A stretch of 64,000 nt of DNA from Topomyia yanbarensis (lineage: Eukaryota > Arthropoda > Insecta > Diptera > Culicidae), in contig NC_080671.1 of the NCBI RefSeq assembly GCF_030247195.1, positions 469,026,766-469,090,765 of the forward strand. Direction: 5' to 3'. How positions within the stretch are numbered: position 1 is the first letter of the stretch; each line of letters begins with the position of its first letter. This document shows positions 1 through 12,334 of the stretch, one piece after another. The position numbers were made by a program, and so were the translations under genes. The notes under the pieces were generated by a model. It ran no database searches, was not told where the DNA came from, and worked only from the letters and a program-made list of their open reading frames with translations.

Positions 1-2433
1 TACAATTCTTCTGAACTTACTATTGCACAGTTCTGAAAATATAAATTCGTAAATATAATGAATTTGATTGTACAATGCACGAGTTCATTCGTCGTTTTTT
101 TTTAATTCAAATATGTTTTTTAAAAAGTCTGGAGTATGATATTTGGAAATATTTTTTACCACTGTTTAGAGTCACAATAAAATAATCGCCAGTAAGAATC
201 GACATGTGAATAATTTCGATCAATACTACAGAAAACATTTTCAAGCTTCACAATTTATGAATACCTTGTCTGCCAAACACCGAATGTAACAAATTGACCG
301 CCAAATTGATATTCGACACCATTTACAGCCGGGTATAAAAAGAAAACCATCAAAACCAGAAGTCAATCAACACCTCCTTCTCGCCCAAGTTCGACCGACC
401 GAAACAAATTGAAGCAAATTTGAAAACTCAAAAACGTCAATACCACTCAAAAATATCTCCTGTGTGCGAAATATACAAAAACACAGCACCTAAAAAGACG
501 TCCCAAAATGATAAATGAAAATGAAAAATGGAAATAAATTGTTTCCCTCCAACACGAAACCCCCTGCCACCACCACCACCACCAACGAATCGAATTCAAT
601 CGCACAGTTCTCTGCCTCCATCCTCGGGGGAAAATATTTACGGTTCCCGTACCCCTCGTCGACACCAACGCAACGGCCAGCCACCGATATCCCGGGACGC
701 ATCGTCGTCAAACAGGCAAAACAACATACGCGCACACGCCTCTTGTTGGCGAGGAAAACAGCAATTAAAATATATATACATTTACTTTGGCCGTCCCGGG
801 AGGGTGAAAATCACGGCTTCGCATCAACAATCGTTGAATCGTCGAAAACGGGACTCCCGCTCACTCATCGGAATCGGAAAGGATGCAGAACACATCTACG
901 ATGGGATTCGGGTGATATTTAGATTTCCTCTTAGCCCTTGCACTCCGGTACGGTACTCGGTACTACGACGGATGCGGTGGTCTTTTGGGGAGATCTTTCC
1001 AAATGCATTTAGGATAATCAAATCTATCACTTGCTCTGTGATTTGATTTGAAAAGTAATCATTCCGGGCAACAATTCAATTACAAACTTCACATGTTCGG
1101 TCGAATACCCTTCACGAGCACTGACGGAGGAAGAGGATGGAGGATGATCAACGGCAAATTGATTTTAAACCTGTCTTCCAGGATGGAAACAAATTGATAT
1201 TTCCTTTTGAAAAATGACCGGCGAAGGTCTCACCCCGTGACAAAGGTTCCACCTGTAAGTAAATTCTGTTTGATTTCATGCCTGCCTGCCCACGACTTTT
1301 TTTTAGCTAATTTAAATTCGAATCAGAAAAAGAGGCCAGGATCTCTAATAGCTTAATTAGTCGTGTACATACAATTCAATTAAAGCTAAACACATTAAAA
1401 GGCGCCAACCTACCGATGGAAATGAAAACAAGAAAAGAAAACAAGGAACCAACAAAACGAACGACTCGGCACAGTTGTTTTTCCATTTCCGAGCTCATAA
1501 TCGGAGTCGTTAGCAAACAAATGGTGCATCACCCCTGCTTGCCCCCTTTTGAACCCGAGCCGAAGTTCTTTGTGAAGGAACATCCTTTCGTCTTTTTTTT
1601 TTTGTTTTTGATTTTGATCTCAGACACCCCCCGCCTGATGGGATGGCCCCAATTTAGCAGCTTAATTTCCCGGTTGGCAGCGGAAATAAAAGATGCCAGA
1701 AGACAGAAGCAAGTTTCCATCAGGTCGCAGTAAGCCAAGTCAGAGTCACGCAAAGTAAGTTAATTTAATTTAAATAATTATTCTACAGTGCCATTTCTCG
1801 TTTGTCTTTAATCTAAAGCAAAGTGACATTAAAACTGCGTGTCGTTCCTCCCGCTTCTGCGTTCCTTGGATAGAGGACAAAGGATGTTTAAGGCTCTGGG
1901 ATACGAACGGAGTTGACGACGAGGATGAATTAATGCTAAAGATAAACACGTCTCATTCCGAGTCGGGTCGGGGGTCTAAAAACGCCTTTCAATGGAATTT
2001 TGGGTAAAACTTTCCAAATGTAAGTTCGAGGAAAGGTAAGTTTGTAGCTACAATGGAGAACCGAGATTGAATGTGGTTTGATCTCAGTAGGTCAGGCTTT
2101 TGTGCAAGTTAAATGTTAAATTTCGTCACTCACAGCAGGCTCTGGTGGAATGGTCGCTGTCTTCTATTTCGTTTCAGAGGAAGGGGTTTTTGCTGTTTGA
2201 AAGTATTTAAATATAAGAGAATTTAGATTGGGTTCCAGAATTGGCTGATCATTTTAGAAGCTCGTAAAAACCTACTTTAGAAGCAATTATCGAGCTTGGC
2301 AGATGAGAACATTGAGGAAGGGGATAGTTATACTGCAGAACAGTAACAATAAACTGGGATGGTAGGGAAGATGTACCAATATGGGATTTTCTCGGTAGAA
2401 GACTCAGTGTTAAATATATACACTCAAGTTATT
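1..2433. other. Unassigned DNA, no recognisable gene
   Basis: I see no protein family in any frame here. The longest open frames (515-922 and 528-1046, plus strand) are low-complexity Pro/Thr/Ser/Arg peptides that overlap each other in different frames, which argues against either being real. A TATA/Inr pair lies at 334-368. GTAAGT donor-like strings occur near 1254, 1759 and 2036. The stretch could be the 5' end of a host gene running rightward into a transposon-filled intron, but nothing proves this. Confidence 0.5.
334..368 (+). promoter_or_regulatory. Candidate TATA/initiator core promoter
   Basis: TATAAAA starts at 334, and an initiator-like TCAATC lies at 363-368, so its A at 365 is 31 bases from the first T of the TATA box. 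That is the usual arthropod TATA-to-start spacing. No convincing DPE is visible. The first ATG downstream is near 509. The short words could match by chance and no coding exon is recognised, so this is a candidate only. Confidence 0.35.
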
Positions 2434-2580
2434 TTTACGCGGTTTTTATTGCGCGGTATTTTTTACGCGTTTTTACGCGGATTTTGAAATTTACGCGGTT
2501 TTCATTTACGCGGTTTTGGAAATTTACGCGGTTTTCATTTACGCGGATTTTGGAATTTACGCGGTATCCATCAACGAGGT
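2434..2580. repeat. Tandem repeat of ACGCGG-ended units
   Basis: Units of about 15 and 18 bases, each ending in TTTACGCGG, alternate as a 33-base higher-order repeat. The last units decay to ATCAACGAGG. The array abuts the left end of the inverted-repeat element starting near 2590. It encodes only a low-complexity peptide. Confidence 0.75.
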
Positions 2581-2589
2581 TCCCTTTAA

Positions 2590-4631
2590 CTAGGGTTCGT
2601 CGCGGTGCGGATGTGGGCGGTAAATGGATTGTCCGCACCGCAACCGCAAAAAAATATCAAAACCGCACCGCTTACCGCAACCGCACTTTATTTACCGCAC
2701 CGCACCGCGCGGTAATGCGGTAAATGCGGTAAATTTTTTATATTTTTAAAAATTGTGTTGAAAAATTGTTCATTTGTATAACCATATATAATAAAATGTT
2801 ATTCTTATTTACACGAAATTTAACTTTAAGAGACTCCTCAGAATGTAATGTTTAAGAAAAAATCAACTTTTGCATTTTCTATTAATAAAACTCCGTACAT
2901 TTAAAATGCAAGCATTATACATTCAAAAACGTTGTACTGCAGTAATAGGAAAACTTTTATTTTAGCAACCCTTCAGTTAATTGAAAAAATGTAATTAAAG
3001 TGTAATAAAAATGTAATAAGAAATGAAGTATTTTTTTCTTTAAATTGTATTTTAAATAAATATTTTCAATGTGTTTGACATATGAAAAAGAAATGGATGA
3101 TTTTCGCATTTACGTAGTAAAAACCACCTTCATTCTTAAAGGAATTTCAACAAAAAAAAATTTAAAGTCGAAATACCAGTACTTCTATATAGTAGCGCAA
3201 ATATTCCAATATAGTGAAATAAAAACATTGTATTTCATCAATAAGAACGACGCCATATTTGATGAAAAAATTGCTCTATACATTACATCTAATCAGGAGT
3301 CCGGTCTCAACCGGTACAGAATCATTGAACATTAGAAAAACTGCTAAAACTGTATGAGTTGTAACATACAGCAGAAATGTTATTAAAAAAAGGGGTTTTA
3401 TAGACAAAATATCCCAAAACTCTAACTTCCGCATTTTTTCAAGATACATATGTATTCTCATACAGAAACTAAGATTGCTCCCTTTAAAAATCTATAAAGT
3501 GTAATTTTCTAAAGACTAGTTCTAGAAAGTTCTAGCATTTCATGTATTTTCCTATAATATTTTCTTAAAGAGCCAATGGCAAAAACTTCAATTAAAGTGG
3601 ACGGAAGTCAAACGATGTGGTATTTAGCAAAAATAGTTTCAAAAAAGCTACAAAATAGTCTTAACCCTCCAGCACACGCGCCGTTATATTTTGTGAAACA
3701 CCTTCCGAAACTCTCGTGAAACCTTCCTTCAGCAACAGCGGCTGCTCATTCGGGGAACCATTCGCGCGAGTGCTGGAGGGTTAATTGAAAAATATTAGGA
3801 CTTAAGTGGGTAGAAAACTATCGTAAATTTGAATGGAAGTACGCGAAAAAAAGTTATGTAGCATACTTTTTGAGAAAGAGTCCAATAAAATTGACTGCAT
3901 TGACTCACATTGAATTTACATAGCAATCAAAGAAGATAGAAATACGATGTTGATGAACGAATGATAGAATAATCATCCTAATTTGGACCCCTCCTTATTT
4001 TGGACGATTTCATACATTTGTATCCTTTACTGCCAATTACTCCGAATTCGTTTGGTTTGATGAAGATAATTATATTCTTTGGGTTGTGTTTAAGTCCCAG
4101 CATAATTAGTTTATCTCTAATTTCTTTAAATTAATCAAAATTCACAGTTGAAAAATTGATATCGGAAACGATTCACAATTCAATGATTTCCAACAGAAAT
4201 CGGGAGAAGTGGTGCACTTTTAAATTGTATTTAAGAGTAAAAATTTATTGTTTTTAAATGATCTAATAATTTTGTCTCTATTTGGATCTTGCATTTTATG
4301 TATTTGAAATGGTTAGTTTGTGAAGTCTTACTTAGAAATATAAAATAACTAGTATCCAAAATATGTCGTAAAAATAATAGCGTCAAAATATTTCGGACAC
4401 AGCTAGATTTTCTTTCGTAATGGCAGTTTGTTTATCAATTTAGAATAACCAAAATTATCACTTCATCAATTATTTTTTTTGCGGTGCGGTTGCGGTAAAA
4501 CCGCGCGGTAAAAGCTCTTTCCCGCACCGCATCTGAGGGAAAAAGTGTCTTACCGCACCGCAGATTTTGCGGTACGGATGCGGTAAATACCGCGCGGTTG
4601 CGGTAATTACCGCAACCGCGACGAACCCTAA
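2590..4631. mobile_element. Inverted-repeat DNA element with GCGGTAA-rich ends
   Basis: The left end reads AGGGTTCGTCGCGG (about 2593) and the right end is its inverse, CCGCGACGAACCCT (to about 4630). Both ends carry 130-150 bases of clustered GCGGTAA and CCGCACCGC words (about 2597-2735 and 4482-4625) in mirrored orientation. AACT sits just outside both ends and may be a 4-bp target duplication. The interior is AT-rich with no recognised transposase, so this is probably a non-autonomous DNA transposon. The arrays resemble the subterminal repeats of hAT or CACTA elements, but a clear 8-bp duplication is missing and the superfamily stays open. A piggyBac-type MITE is nested at 3665-3780. Confidence 0.65.
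3665..3780. mobile_element. piggyBac-type MITE, 116 bp, TTAA target sites
   Basis: TTAA lies on both sides (3661-3664 and 3781-3784). The inverted ends are CCCTCCAGCACACGCGC and its near-inverse GCGCGAGTGCTGGAGGG. A TTAA duplication with ends starting CCC is the piggyBac hallmark. It has no coding capacity. It is nested inside the 2590-4631 element and is therefore younger. Confidence 0.8.
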
Positions 4632-4639
4632 CTGCCATC

Positions 4640-5049
4640 GTTGCGAACAATGAGCCATAGAGTTACTCATTGAACCCAGAATCAAGGAACGGTGTGGAAA
4701 ATGCGGAGAAAATGATGAAAAATTTCCTTCTGTGGAGAGACTCCTAATGAGCTATCGACATATCCCGTATATGAATTACATTGGAATAAACCGAAGCATT
4801 TTGTTTTAGGAGCTACGCTCAATTGTTCACTAAAGAGCGAGATTCTGACAATCCCATCGAGGAAACATCTTATAACATGCCTATAAATTTTCGAAAGAGG
4901 AGAATCATTTCCTCACATAAGCTTCCTTGTAAAGACCTAAGAGTGCCCCTTGGTGGATGCTTTCACAAAACCGAAATAAGTGGCGTCTGGTCTCAGAAAG
5001 TCCACATGGGACATCCAATAGTCCAAGTGTCTTTATATTTCAGCCCTAT
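4640..5049. other. No feature seen
   Basis: AT-rich spacer between the inverted-repeat element and an I-clade endonuclease relic. An open frame starting at 4823 is fortuitous: its second half overlaps the relic out of frame. Confidence 0.5.
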
Positions 5050-5720
5050 TATTTTCCTAGGTTTTACACAATGCATGGTTGACTTCCGATGTAGATCTTC
5101 CACAATTTTAACATTATTCGCCCGAAACGAGAAAACACTGTGGAGGAGCGTTTTTGGGATCGAAAGTGCTATTATTTTAATCGGATTTGCCTTTGCTCGG
5201 TACCAGGTATGGAATTTGTCGCTTGCCAAGTCCAAATCATAGGCAAAGGCTTATTGACATTGTTTTGATATACATTGCACCTTAGCTGGTTCTAGAAGAT
5301 TTCAACTCCCACAGTATGCCATTGGGTTGTCTTCACAATGACCTAGCTTACTGCATGATATTCGCAACGATTTCAATATGATCATCTGGAATACGGTGAA
5401 AATGCCACGAAAGCCTACTCCACCAGCGCGGTCAAGCGCGTTAGATTTATCGTTGTACTCGACCTCACTACAATCAGTGTGCTCATTGATTAAAAGAGCT
5501 ACGCGTCCACTAAATCCAAAACAATCGAATAAAAAAAGAAAGTCCTCCGGTGGAAGCTTACAACTTTTTGGCTGGCTTGATTCTCTACACTGCGAATAAA
5601 GGTCGAACGAAACGAGTACCCGGCGTGAACATTCATGGACGGTCTCCAACTCCATGCTGGGCAAAGAGTGCTCAGAAATGTACTCGAGAAGGTCCTACGA
5701 GGACTTTTTGAACGTCGGAT
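5050..5720 (+). pseudogene. I-clade LINE ORF2 relic, endonuclease region
   Basis: Read across frames, this stretch matches the endonuclease of the better-preserved copy at 49352-53074. It has HNFNIIR (5100s), VACQV (5219 region), FNSHS (5300s), PARSSALDLSLYSTSLQ (5420s) and, after a deletion, HGRSPTPCW (5630s). Stops and frameshifts occur throughout, and the part holding the SDH motif is deleted. The family nicks target DNA for target-primed reverse transcription; this copy is dead. The neighbouring fragment at 6900-7140 is the C-terminus of the same family and may once have been continuous with it. Confidence 0.8.
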
Positions 5721-6132
5721 AGCCTGATTTTTTTTCCGAATATAGCGACGTTAGAAACGCAAATGAAAAACGTGATGAAAACAGAAAAAACGCGGTTATC
5801 GGCACCGGTTCGTCGACGGATTAATGAGAGAAACAATATTTCGTCCGGTGGCTAGACCCTTCCTGGTGTACTAGATTCAAACCTTGATCTTAGTGGACGA
5901 ATCCAACAATCCTTTTTCGACGACAACAAATCCACATTTAAACATTAGACGTTTCACGATGAAATGATAATAAACGTATTTAAATGTAATGATTGTTCTT
6001 AAAACGCACAAATTTATCTGACAGCAAAGATGCTCGCGCTAAGTATTGTAGTGCGCATATCACCGTAACTTTCGTCAGACGAAGAGAGCTATGCATAGCT
6101 TCTATTCTAATTATTATGACAGTAGTGGTGAG
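5721..6132. other. No feature seen
   Basis: Spacer with no recognisable coding or repeat signal. Confidence 0.4.
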
Positions 6133-6134
6133 TA

Positions 6135-6517
6135 AGATTCCGTTTTTGGCATGCTCCATTTTTGGCAACAAAAAAGTTCCTTTTTTGGCAACAAATGGGT
6201 TCCATTTTTGGCAACATTGTTGTTGTACATAGTAAATCTTTAAAAAAAAGCTCAATAGACATTTTGTTGTAATAATGGATATCACATTTGAGTAATATTT
6301 GCTATATTTTATGAGGGCGGGCATAACGAATAAAATTAAATTTGCGGTTTTTTTCTATCATTTCATTCCATTTCACATATTCTTATATAATGAATGTTCT
6401 TGTATCATTTATGATGTCACAAATTGAAAATAAAAGCTTTTAATGTAAGGTTCCATTTTCGGCACGGTTCTAGTGTTGGCAACTGAAAAAAAATTATTGT
6501 TGCCAAAAACGGAATCG
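6135..6517. mobile_element. TA-flanked inverted-repeat element
   Basis: The left end reads GATTCCGTTTTTGGCA (6136) and the right end is its inverse, TGCCAAAAACGGAATC (to 6516). TA lies on both sides (6133-6134 and 6518-6519). Internal copies of TTTTTGGCAACA (6160-6220) mirror similar words near 6460-6480. The TA duplication suggests a Tc1/mariner-type MITE of about 383 bp. It has no coding capacity. Confidence 0.6.
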
Positions 6518-6529
6518 TAGTGTAGTTTT

Positions 6530-6899
6530 TTATTTATCTATCAACGACCATGCCCATATCGTAACAGTGCCAAGAAGGCTCTCTGCTCGATGGAGCATGG
6601 AAAGCACTCCTTGTTTTCCTGGAGAAAATATGTGATTTCCTGAGTGCTGTATCTGCAAAATCGTACCAGATATAAATATTTGTTTGAGTTCTTTCACATT
6701 GCTCCATTCCAGGTAGTTAGGAAGAAGACACTTAGATTAGAATGATAATGAGAAGGCGGACACTTAGTCATTAGAAGGTGATATTTATGAAAGATCACGT
6801 GGCTTCAATGAACTTTTCTGTATTTGGTGTCAGAGGACGCTGAAAAATTTGGTAATTTCGTTGGACAATGAAAGTTTAGGAATCCCAAAAACATCAACA
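6530..6899. other. No feature seen
   Basis: Short spacer before an I-clade C-terminal fragment; nothing recognisable. Confidence 0.4.
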
Positions 6900-7500
6900 A
6901 AAAAGTTAAAAGGGATGAATTTACATTATACATTAAATGCGCATCTTCGGCGTATTGTGGCCGTGGAGAGCGGTCTCTGCACTTTTGGTGATGGTTACCG
7001 CGACATTGAACATGTTGTCTGGTCGTGCGGAACATTAGCGCCAGATTTCCGTTATACGAATCCCCTCGGCCTCGTTCCAGTCCGAGATGTGCTGCTCGAT
7101 CTATCCTATAGGTCATATTTTTAAACACGATAGATATCCTAATTTAATTATCTCTTCTCTTGTGGTTGACCTGCTGGAAATCTGATCCCAAGAGTTCCCA
7201 CCGGATACAATGAGACAAGTCAGCGATCCTGTTCATGACAGCGATCTTTCGTTTGCTAAAAAGCTGTAAGTTTAATTTATTTTTTCCCTGTCATTGTTGT
7301 CCGCCCTTTCACCACTTTTCCTGATGCGGTCTCTGCTACTGATGTTGAAATAAATCTTTCTTTTGTATGCCTTTTGCCTTCCTTATAAAAGCCTACTAGT
7401 GTTTCTCCTTGTTTCAATTTGTTATCAAATAGTTGGTCTTGTTAAAAAAATTACAAATTGTATATCTAGTCTTTAAAAATATTTCTAACTGCATCCTTTA
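6900..7500 (+). pseudogene. I-clade LINE ORF2 C-terminus and 3' UTR relic
   Basis: The frame from about 6915 reads LNAHLRRI, then FGDGYRDIEHVVWSC and PVRDVLLDL. These match the C-terminal CCHC-like finger and the NVPVRDML end of the ORF2 at 49352-53074. The first finger cysteine region is altered (LCTFGDG against LCACDEG). Coding similarity ends near 7125, and the AT-rich stretch to about 7500 is probably the 3' UTR. The copy is 5'-truncated and inactive. Confidence 0.75.
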
Positions 7501-7639
7501 GTCTGAATAAAATTCCATTAGTATTTATTGTATATCGAACTGAAAACTTTGTTTGAGGATAAAAAATTAAATCTCGAGCAAATCCTAATTACTATTCCAT
7601 GTTTTCAAGAAATTTAAATTGTGAAGCGAATAAATTTTT

Positions 7640-7821
7640 ATTTGAATAAAAATATTAAATTGTTGTACATCGATGTACGCATGCATTTTGTGCGCGAGAC
7701 ACATACGTGATTAATCTCAGGTTTTAGTTTACTCCAAACTTTCGAGTGGGTAATTCCCCCCTTAGCAATTTTCGAGTGAGTAGTACTACCCATACTACCC
7801 ACGTGTTCCGCCGGCCCTGCT
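7640..7821. mobile_element. Possible hAT-type terminus
   Basis: On the minus strand a block begins CAGGGCCGGCGGAACACG at 7821, where it interrupts a Jockey reverse-transcriptase relic. CAGGGCCG also begins the well-supported hAT element at 45860. No partner end or 8-bp duplication was found, so this is a terminus only and the left border is arbitrary. Confidence 0.35.
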
Positions 7822-7825
7822 AGAA

Positions 7826-8030
7826 ACATGAGCGAGGACTTCCAGATATCGGGAAACACTGCGGTTGTGAGAGACAAATGAATCAAACAACTGAGATGTG
7901 CCATTACCTAGACAGAGTACTTTTTAATAATGATGTTTGTATACCATCTGGTCCTGCCGAGATTGAAGCCTTCATTTTATCAAGCGCCGGCTACACCGCA
8001 TTTTTATCAATATTGATATAATTAAAAAAA
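7826..8030 (-). pseudogene. Jockey/CR1-type reverse transcriptase relic
   Basis: The minus strand reads LDKMKASISAGPDGI, then LLKSTL, and after a frameshift LSLTTAVFPDIWKSSLMF. This is the region ahead of the RT palm in Jockey/CR1 elements (SAGPDGIP ... FP..WK.S.MFPV). It stops at 7822, where the hAT-like terminus begins. It is a short dead fragment. Confidence 0.7.
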
Positions 8031-8039
8031 ATGATGTGA

Positions 8040-11000
8040 TAAGTGCCGCACTGTAAATCTAGAGCGGAGCCAATTTCTTTCTCGAAATTCAAACTTCTCA
8101 GAAAATAGTTGACAATTCTTCTGAACTAGAGCTCATAGCTCACAGTAATTTTATATATTCAATTAATCTTGATTTCCTCGTAGAAACCAGGTTCTTTTTT
8201 TATTCCAGAAGACTGCTTTGTGTTCCGATAAGGCAGTACTGATTATCTCTACAGAGCAGGATTTTAACAAAAGAAAGAAAAAACTCAAAACCAGATAATT
8301 ATGAATACAGAAAATTCTTAACACACATCCAGTGCATAAAAATAAATTATAATGGATAATTCCCACCAGAATAACAAGTTGTGGTTCCTCAATTTTCCTT
8401 GAATAGCGGCCCTCCGGTACACCTCCCAATCCCAAACCACACACACACATATTCAACATTTAATTAACAGCTTCTTTGCGGTTGCTACGCGTGTTGCAGT
8501 CCTCATTCACAGCACCTAACAACGGCCTACTGCTAATTACACAGTTCGTATGTCAGCCACATATATGGAAGATGATAACTGCGGAAACCAACAATATTCA
8601 AATGGCAACCTGGTTGCTACAAGTATCCAATCACTGCCAACTGAGGCAGATAAGCACGGGCATATTATCAATCAAACATTACACCAACAAACCGGTCGTC
8701 GGGTGGTTGGTATCATTCATCGATATCAGATGTCATCCATCAGAGCTGCCACCGCAAAATTGTTTGTATTATAAACCATCATCGGGCGGCAGTTGTAGCA
8801 GGTTGGCCCGACCACCGAATGCTGCCTGTCGGGTGTGAATTGTGCATGCAGCTCTTAGCCACACAATGAGCTACCCGAAAATTGCTGCCCTGTCAATTGC
8901 TAATGAAGCATGCTAATTACGAAAATAAATAATGAAAACCACGAACTGTACTTTTGCAAAAATGGGAGAGTATTTTAGCGAGCCGGTTCGACCTTTTAAA
9001 ACTTCCTGGGCAAAGTAAATGCGACCGTCACCGTATTCAACCCTATCATCCAAAACCGTCCATTAGGAGGAATGAGCTAACCTCAGCTTCCTGCCAACAT
9101 TCCATGCGAATACCAGCCAGCAGCCCAGCTGGAAGTCCAACCCGGTAGTTACTTTTTTGCTGCAAGGAAGGGAGGTCATCGCAACGCAAACCCAATTATC
9201 TCACTCGGAACTCGCCACCACCGGAGAAAAATACACTCCCAACCGAGGAAAAAGCGGAGCGGAGGGATCTGAAAGCGAAATGAAATCTGACATAATACAC
9301 ATCACACACGTACCGTTTAATAATGGCAACATGCACATTCCGTAAGCTGTTTATGTTCTTGCGGTTTTCCGAGTGATAAACGCTTGTGGTCAGCAGCAAT
9401 CGAGTCGGTTGAAGTAGAAGGTAGCAGCAGCAAGCCGTACCAGTCATCAAAGTATCAAAGGCGGCTCCGACTCTCTAAACATGCTGAAAACCCAAAACTG
9501 AAGCAGTTCCATTTCATCCGAGCAGGCCGGGGAAAATGAGTTGCATTTTGTTCAGCGGCTCTGGGTCGAGATGATGGGTTATGATCTGCTGGCGTTATGC
9601 AGACGATAGGAGGGCCATTGCCTGCGAATTTGCTAAAAACTACTCCGCACGGTTCTAAACTCGTTTGCAGTCGCTTACTACGATGTCGTCTTTGCCTCGC
9701 TATCTGATCTCATCTCCCCGCTCTACACCAGCTGTAATTAGTTTGTTTTGGAATGATTTCTCGTGGTTTTGGTTGCAGTTTCATATCACATCGGAAAAAC
9801 CGACCGAGTTTCGTGTTATGAAGCCGACTTTCAAAACAGTTTGACCGCAACGACATCGGAGAGCGTCCTGTGGCTTTTCGTCACACATGCACGGCCAGGT
9901 CAGAGCAGGGTTGTAATGCCGTAGGTTGTTAGTGGATGATCGACGGATAAACCGACGTAAAACCATGGAACTGAAAAAAAATTATACAAACGTCGAAACC
10001 CACCACAATGGGTATAGGACTACAATTAATTTACAAGCACTGACTTCAACCTTCTTTCGATTGTAACGATGAACTCATCTCATTGCGGATCGGCAGTAAA
10101 CACTGTGACTGACTATCAAACGACGATGATGAATAAAATTCAATTTCGAAACCCGACATGTAGATCAGGATTTTATTGTAATTGTTATTTTCCTATTGCA
10201 TGAGGTCAAAATTTCTGCGGTGTCGTAAAACAGACGCTACTGTGCTACTGTCTCCGAGTGGTGCGCTCTACATTCATCCTCGGAACGGAACCCCCCGAGT
10301 TCGGTGTTTTATTATGAATGTGGTTTTCTTTAAGTTCAAATTTATGATGATTTGCATGTCTGCACACTGGCTGCACAATGACTGCGCTGATTCGATCGCT
10401 TGCATTGCGGCTTCCATCCCGGGGAAGTAAACTTTTCCGATGGGATCCATACTGATGATACTACTGGGATGGTGTGGTATAATTGGGAGAAGCTGGAAAT
10501 CAAACAATCTCTGCTACTGGATAAGAGAAGCGGTGACAGCAGCCTGCAGTGGCAATGGAAGCTGCGAATGTGACCATCGACATCGTTATCGTGTGCACCA
10601 CAGCAGTGCACTGCAGCTCGAAACTTCCCACATCGACAACGACGCCAACGACGACGACGACGACATTGCATTCCTTTGTTCAGTATATACCACTTAATCA
10701 TGTTCGGAGTCTGGTTCGTGTAAAATGAAAATATCAGCAAAATGTAGATAGGTATCTAATCGTACAAATGTTATTGCAGTGTATCCACCCTTCTTCCCTA
10801 CAGAAGGATCGGTGCTGCAGTGCGGTAAAGTGCAGCATTTCAGTTGCACTCGGGCATCAAAGGAGTAGCCTCGAAAAAAAAAGAGTAAACACACCATCCA
10901 ATTTCGATACCCCGTACGTAGGAGGAGGACTCCAAGTAGGCTCTGCCGGGTAGAGAGCCCTTTTGCTCTCGCTGCACTACATGGGCAAGTGCCTTACTAT

Positions 11001-11985
11001 CATCATATCACGCGCCGCAGCACTCTTGGATCTGGTCGGGTCGAAACGAGCGCGCTTTTATTCCGCTTTTGTCTTGTCCAATTTCTCCTTCATTAATTTA
11101 AATAATCGAACTGTGTTTATCGGAATTCGCAACCTTTTATTCCTGGCCAGATAACAACGGCGATAACCGAAAAGTGCATGCACGAATGGTATCAGTTTTG
11201 CACCGGTTAACAGCGGCGTCGAATCGTACTGCTGCATCTAGGCATGTTCCGTGGCGTCGTGTGCTGTTTTGTTCCACTCGAATGGTTTGGGAGTTTTGGG
11301 AGTGGCTGTTTATTGAGCGAAGGTCAATGAATGTACTATTTTGCCTATTAATTTGGTACTCCAGATGTCGTGGGTATGGGTATTCTCTGGAACAGAACAG
11401 AACCTGAACGATGATGTAGGAATGCATATTGTGCGAGCTTTTGTCACATGTAAGTACACCAGTTGAGCACGTGTGGTGCATAATTTTTACAAATGTACAA
11501 CTAGGGGTGCTCAGGATAAAGCATGAACAATCATTCGTTTCCATTGTCGATTAAGCATATGTGACCATACACAATTTAACAATGTGAACTAATATATATT
11601 TAATCATGTTTAATTGTTTTTTATCAGTATCGCAAACTTACGTTATATTTCTAATTCAAAATAAAGGATATTCTGCTAGAAATAAATGAAAAAAATAATA
11701 AGAGAGTACTTATTATTTTTTTTCATTTATTTATTTAGATAATCTGACCTCTGTCTTAATGAAGAATATGATGTGGAAAAGCCTTTTAGAGTAGGTCCAT
11801 CAAATTTGCGAGATTAGAGAATTTGCAAAAATTCCACATCTTTTCACACATTTAGAAAAACATTACAGACTGTGAAATTATGTGTTAATTCGGCTGGAGT
11901 ATCTCTCACAAGGGTATTAATGTCCGAAACAGGAACCGGAAAAAAGACGAGCCAGAACTTACAACACATAAATGTAATGTAGCCA
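8040..11985. other. Apparently unique DNA, no gene recognised
   Basis: The composition is less AT-rich than the transposon blocks, and I see no terminal repeats or transposon protein motifs. Open frames are short, overlap each other and show no known domain. Simple-sequence runs include GAC repeats at about 10647-10667. A hairpin lies at 11680-11732. It could be intron or intergenic DNA of a host gene. Confidence 0.4.
11680..11732. repeat. Near-perfect A/T hairpin
   Basis: The arm AAATAAATGAAAAAAATAAT is mirrored after a 6-base loop by its inverse, with one extra base in the T run. It is isolated, with no target duplication visible. Confidence 0.6.
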
Positions 11986-11989
11986 CGGT

Positions 11990-12334
11990 CAGATTGAAAA
12001 CAAACAACTCAGAGATGTTGAGATAAGTTGCGTGGGATCATGTTGTCCGTCAATTGTGTTACTAGATTTGTGAGATTCTCTTTGTGGCGAATTCTTTGCG
12101 ACTAAAGCGATCTGGGCTACAAATCTTCGATTTTCCAGCTTGTCTAGTTCCAGAAGTCGGCTGCGATAATCATTCGGTGGCAGGTTCTTTGAATCCTGAC
12201 ATGGTAGACTACGGACAGCACTTCTTTTCACAAATCTCTTTGGACAGCTTCCAGCCTGTCGAATGATATGGAAACCAAACAACAACACTTGATTCCAAAC
12301 TAGATCTCACTAGGGTACAATATAGCGAAGCACA
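11990..12334 (-). pseudogene. Jockey-type RT C-terminal relic
   Basis: The minus strand reads FDRLEAVQRD, then NLPPNDYRSRLLELDKL and ENRRFVAQIALVAK. This is the region after the RT thumb typical of Jockey/CR1 ORF2 (NLPPYE.RC.LL..). The same region is seen on the plus strand at 24350-24580. Stops and frameshifts are present. It abuts an I-clade relic at about 12335 in the opposite orientation. Confidence 0.7.

Noticed and set aside
515..1046. Two overlapping open frames downstream of the TATA-like site
   Set aside because: They read the same low-complexity DNA in different frames, with no domain and no codon-usage support visible.
4823..5242. 139-codon open frame as a gene
   Set aside because: Its second half overlaps an I-clade endonuclease relic in another frame; no known family.
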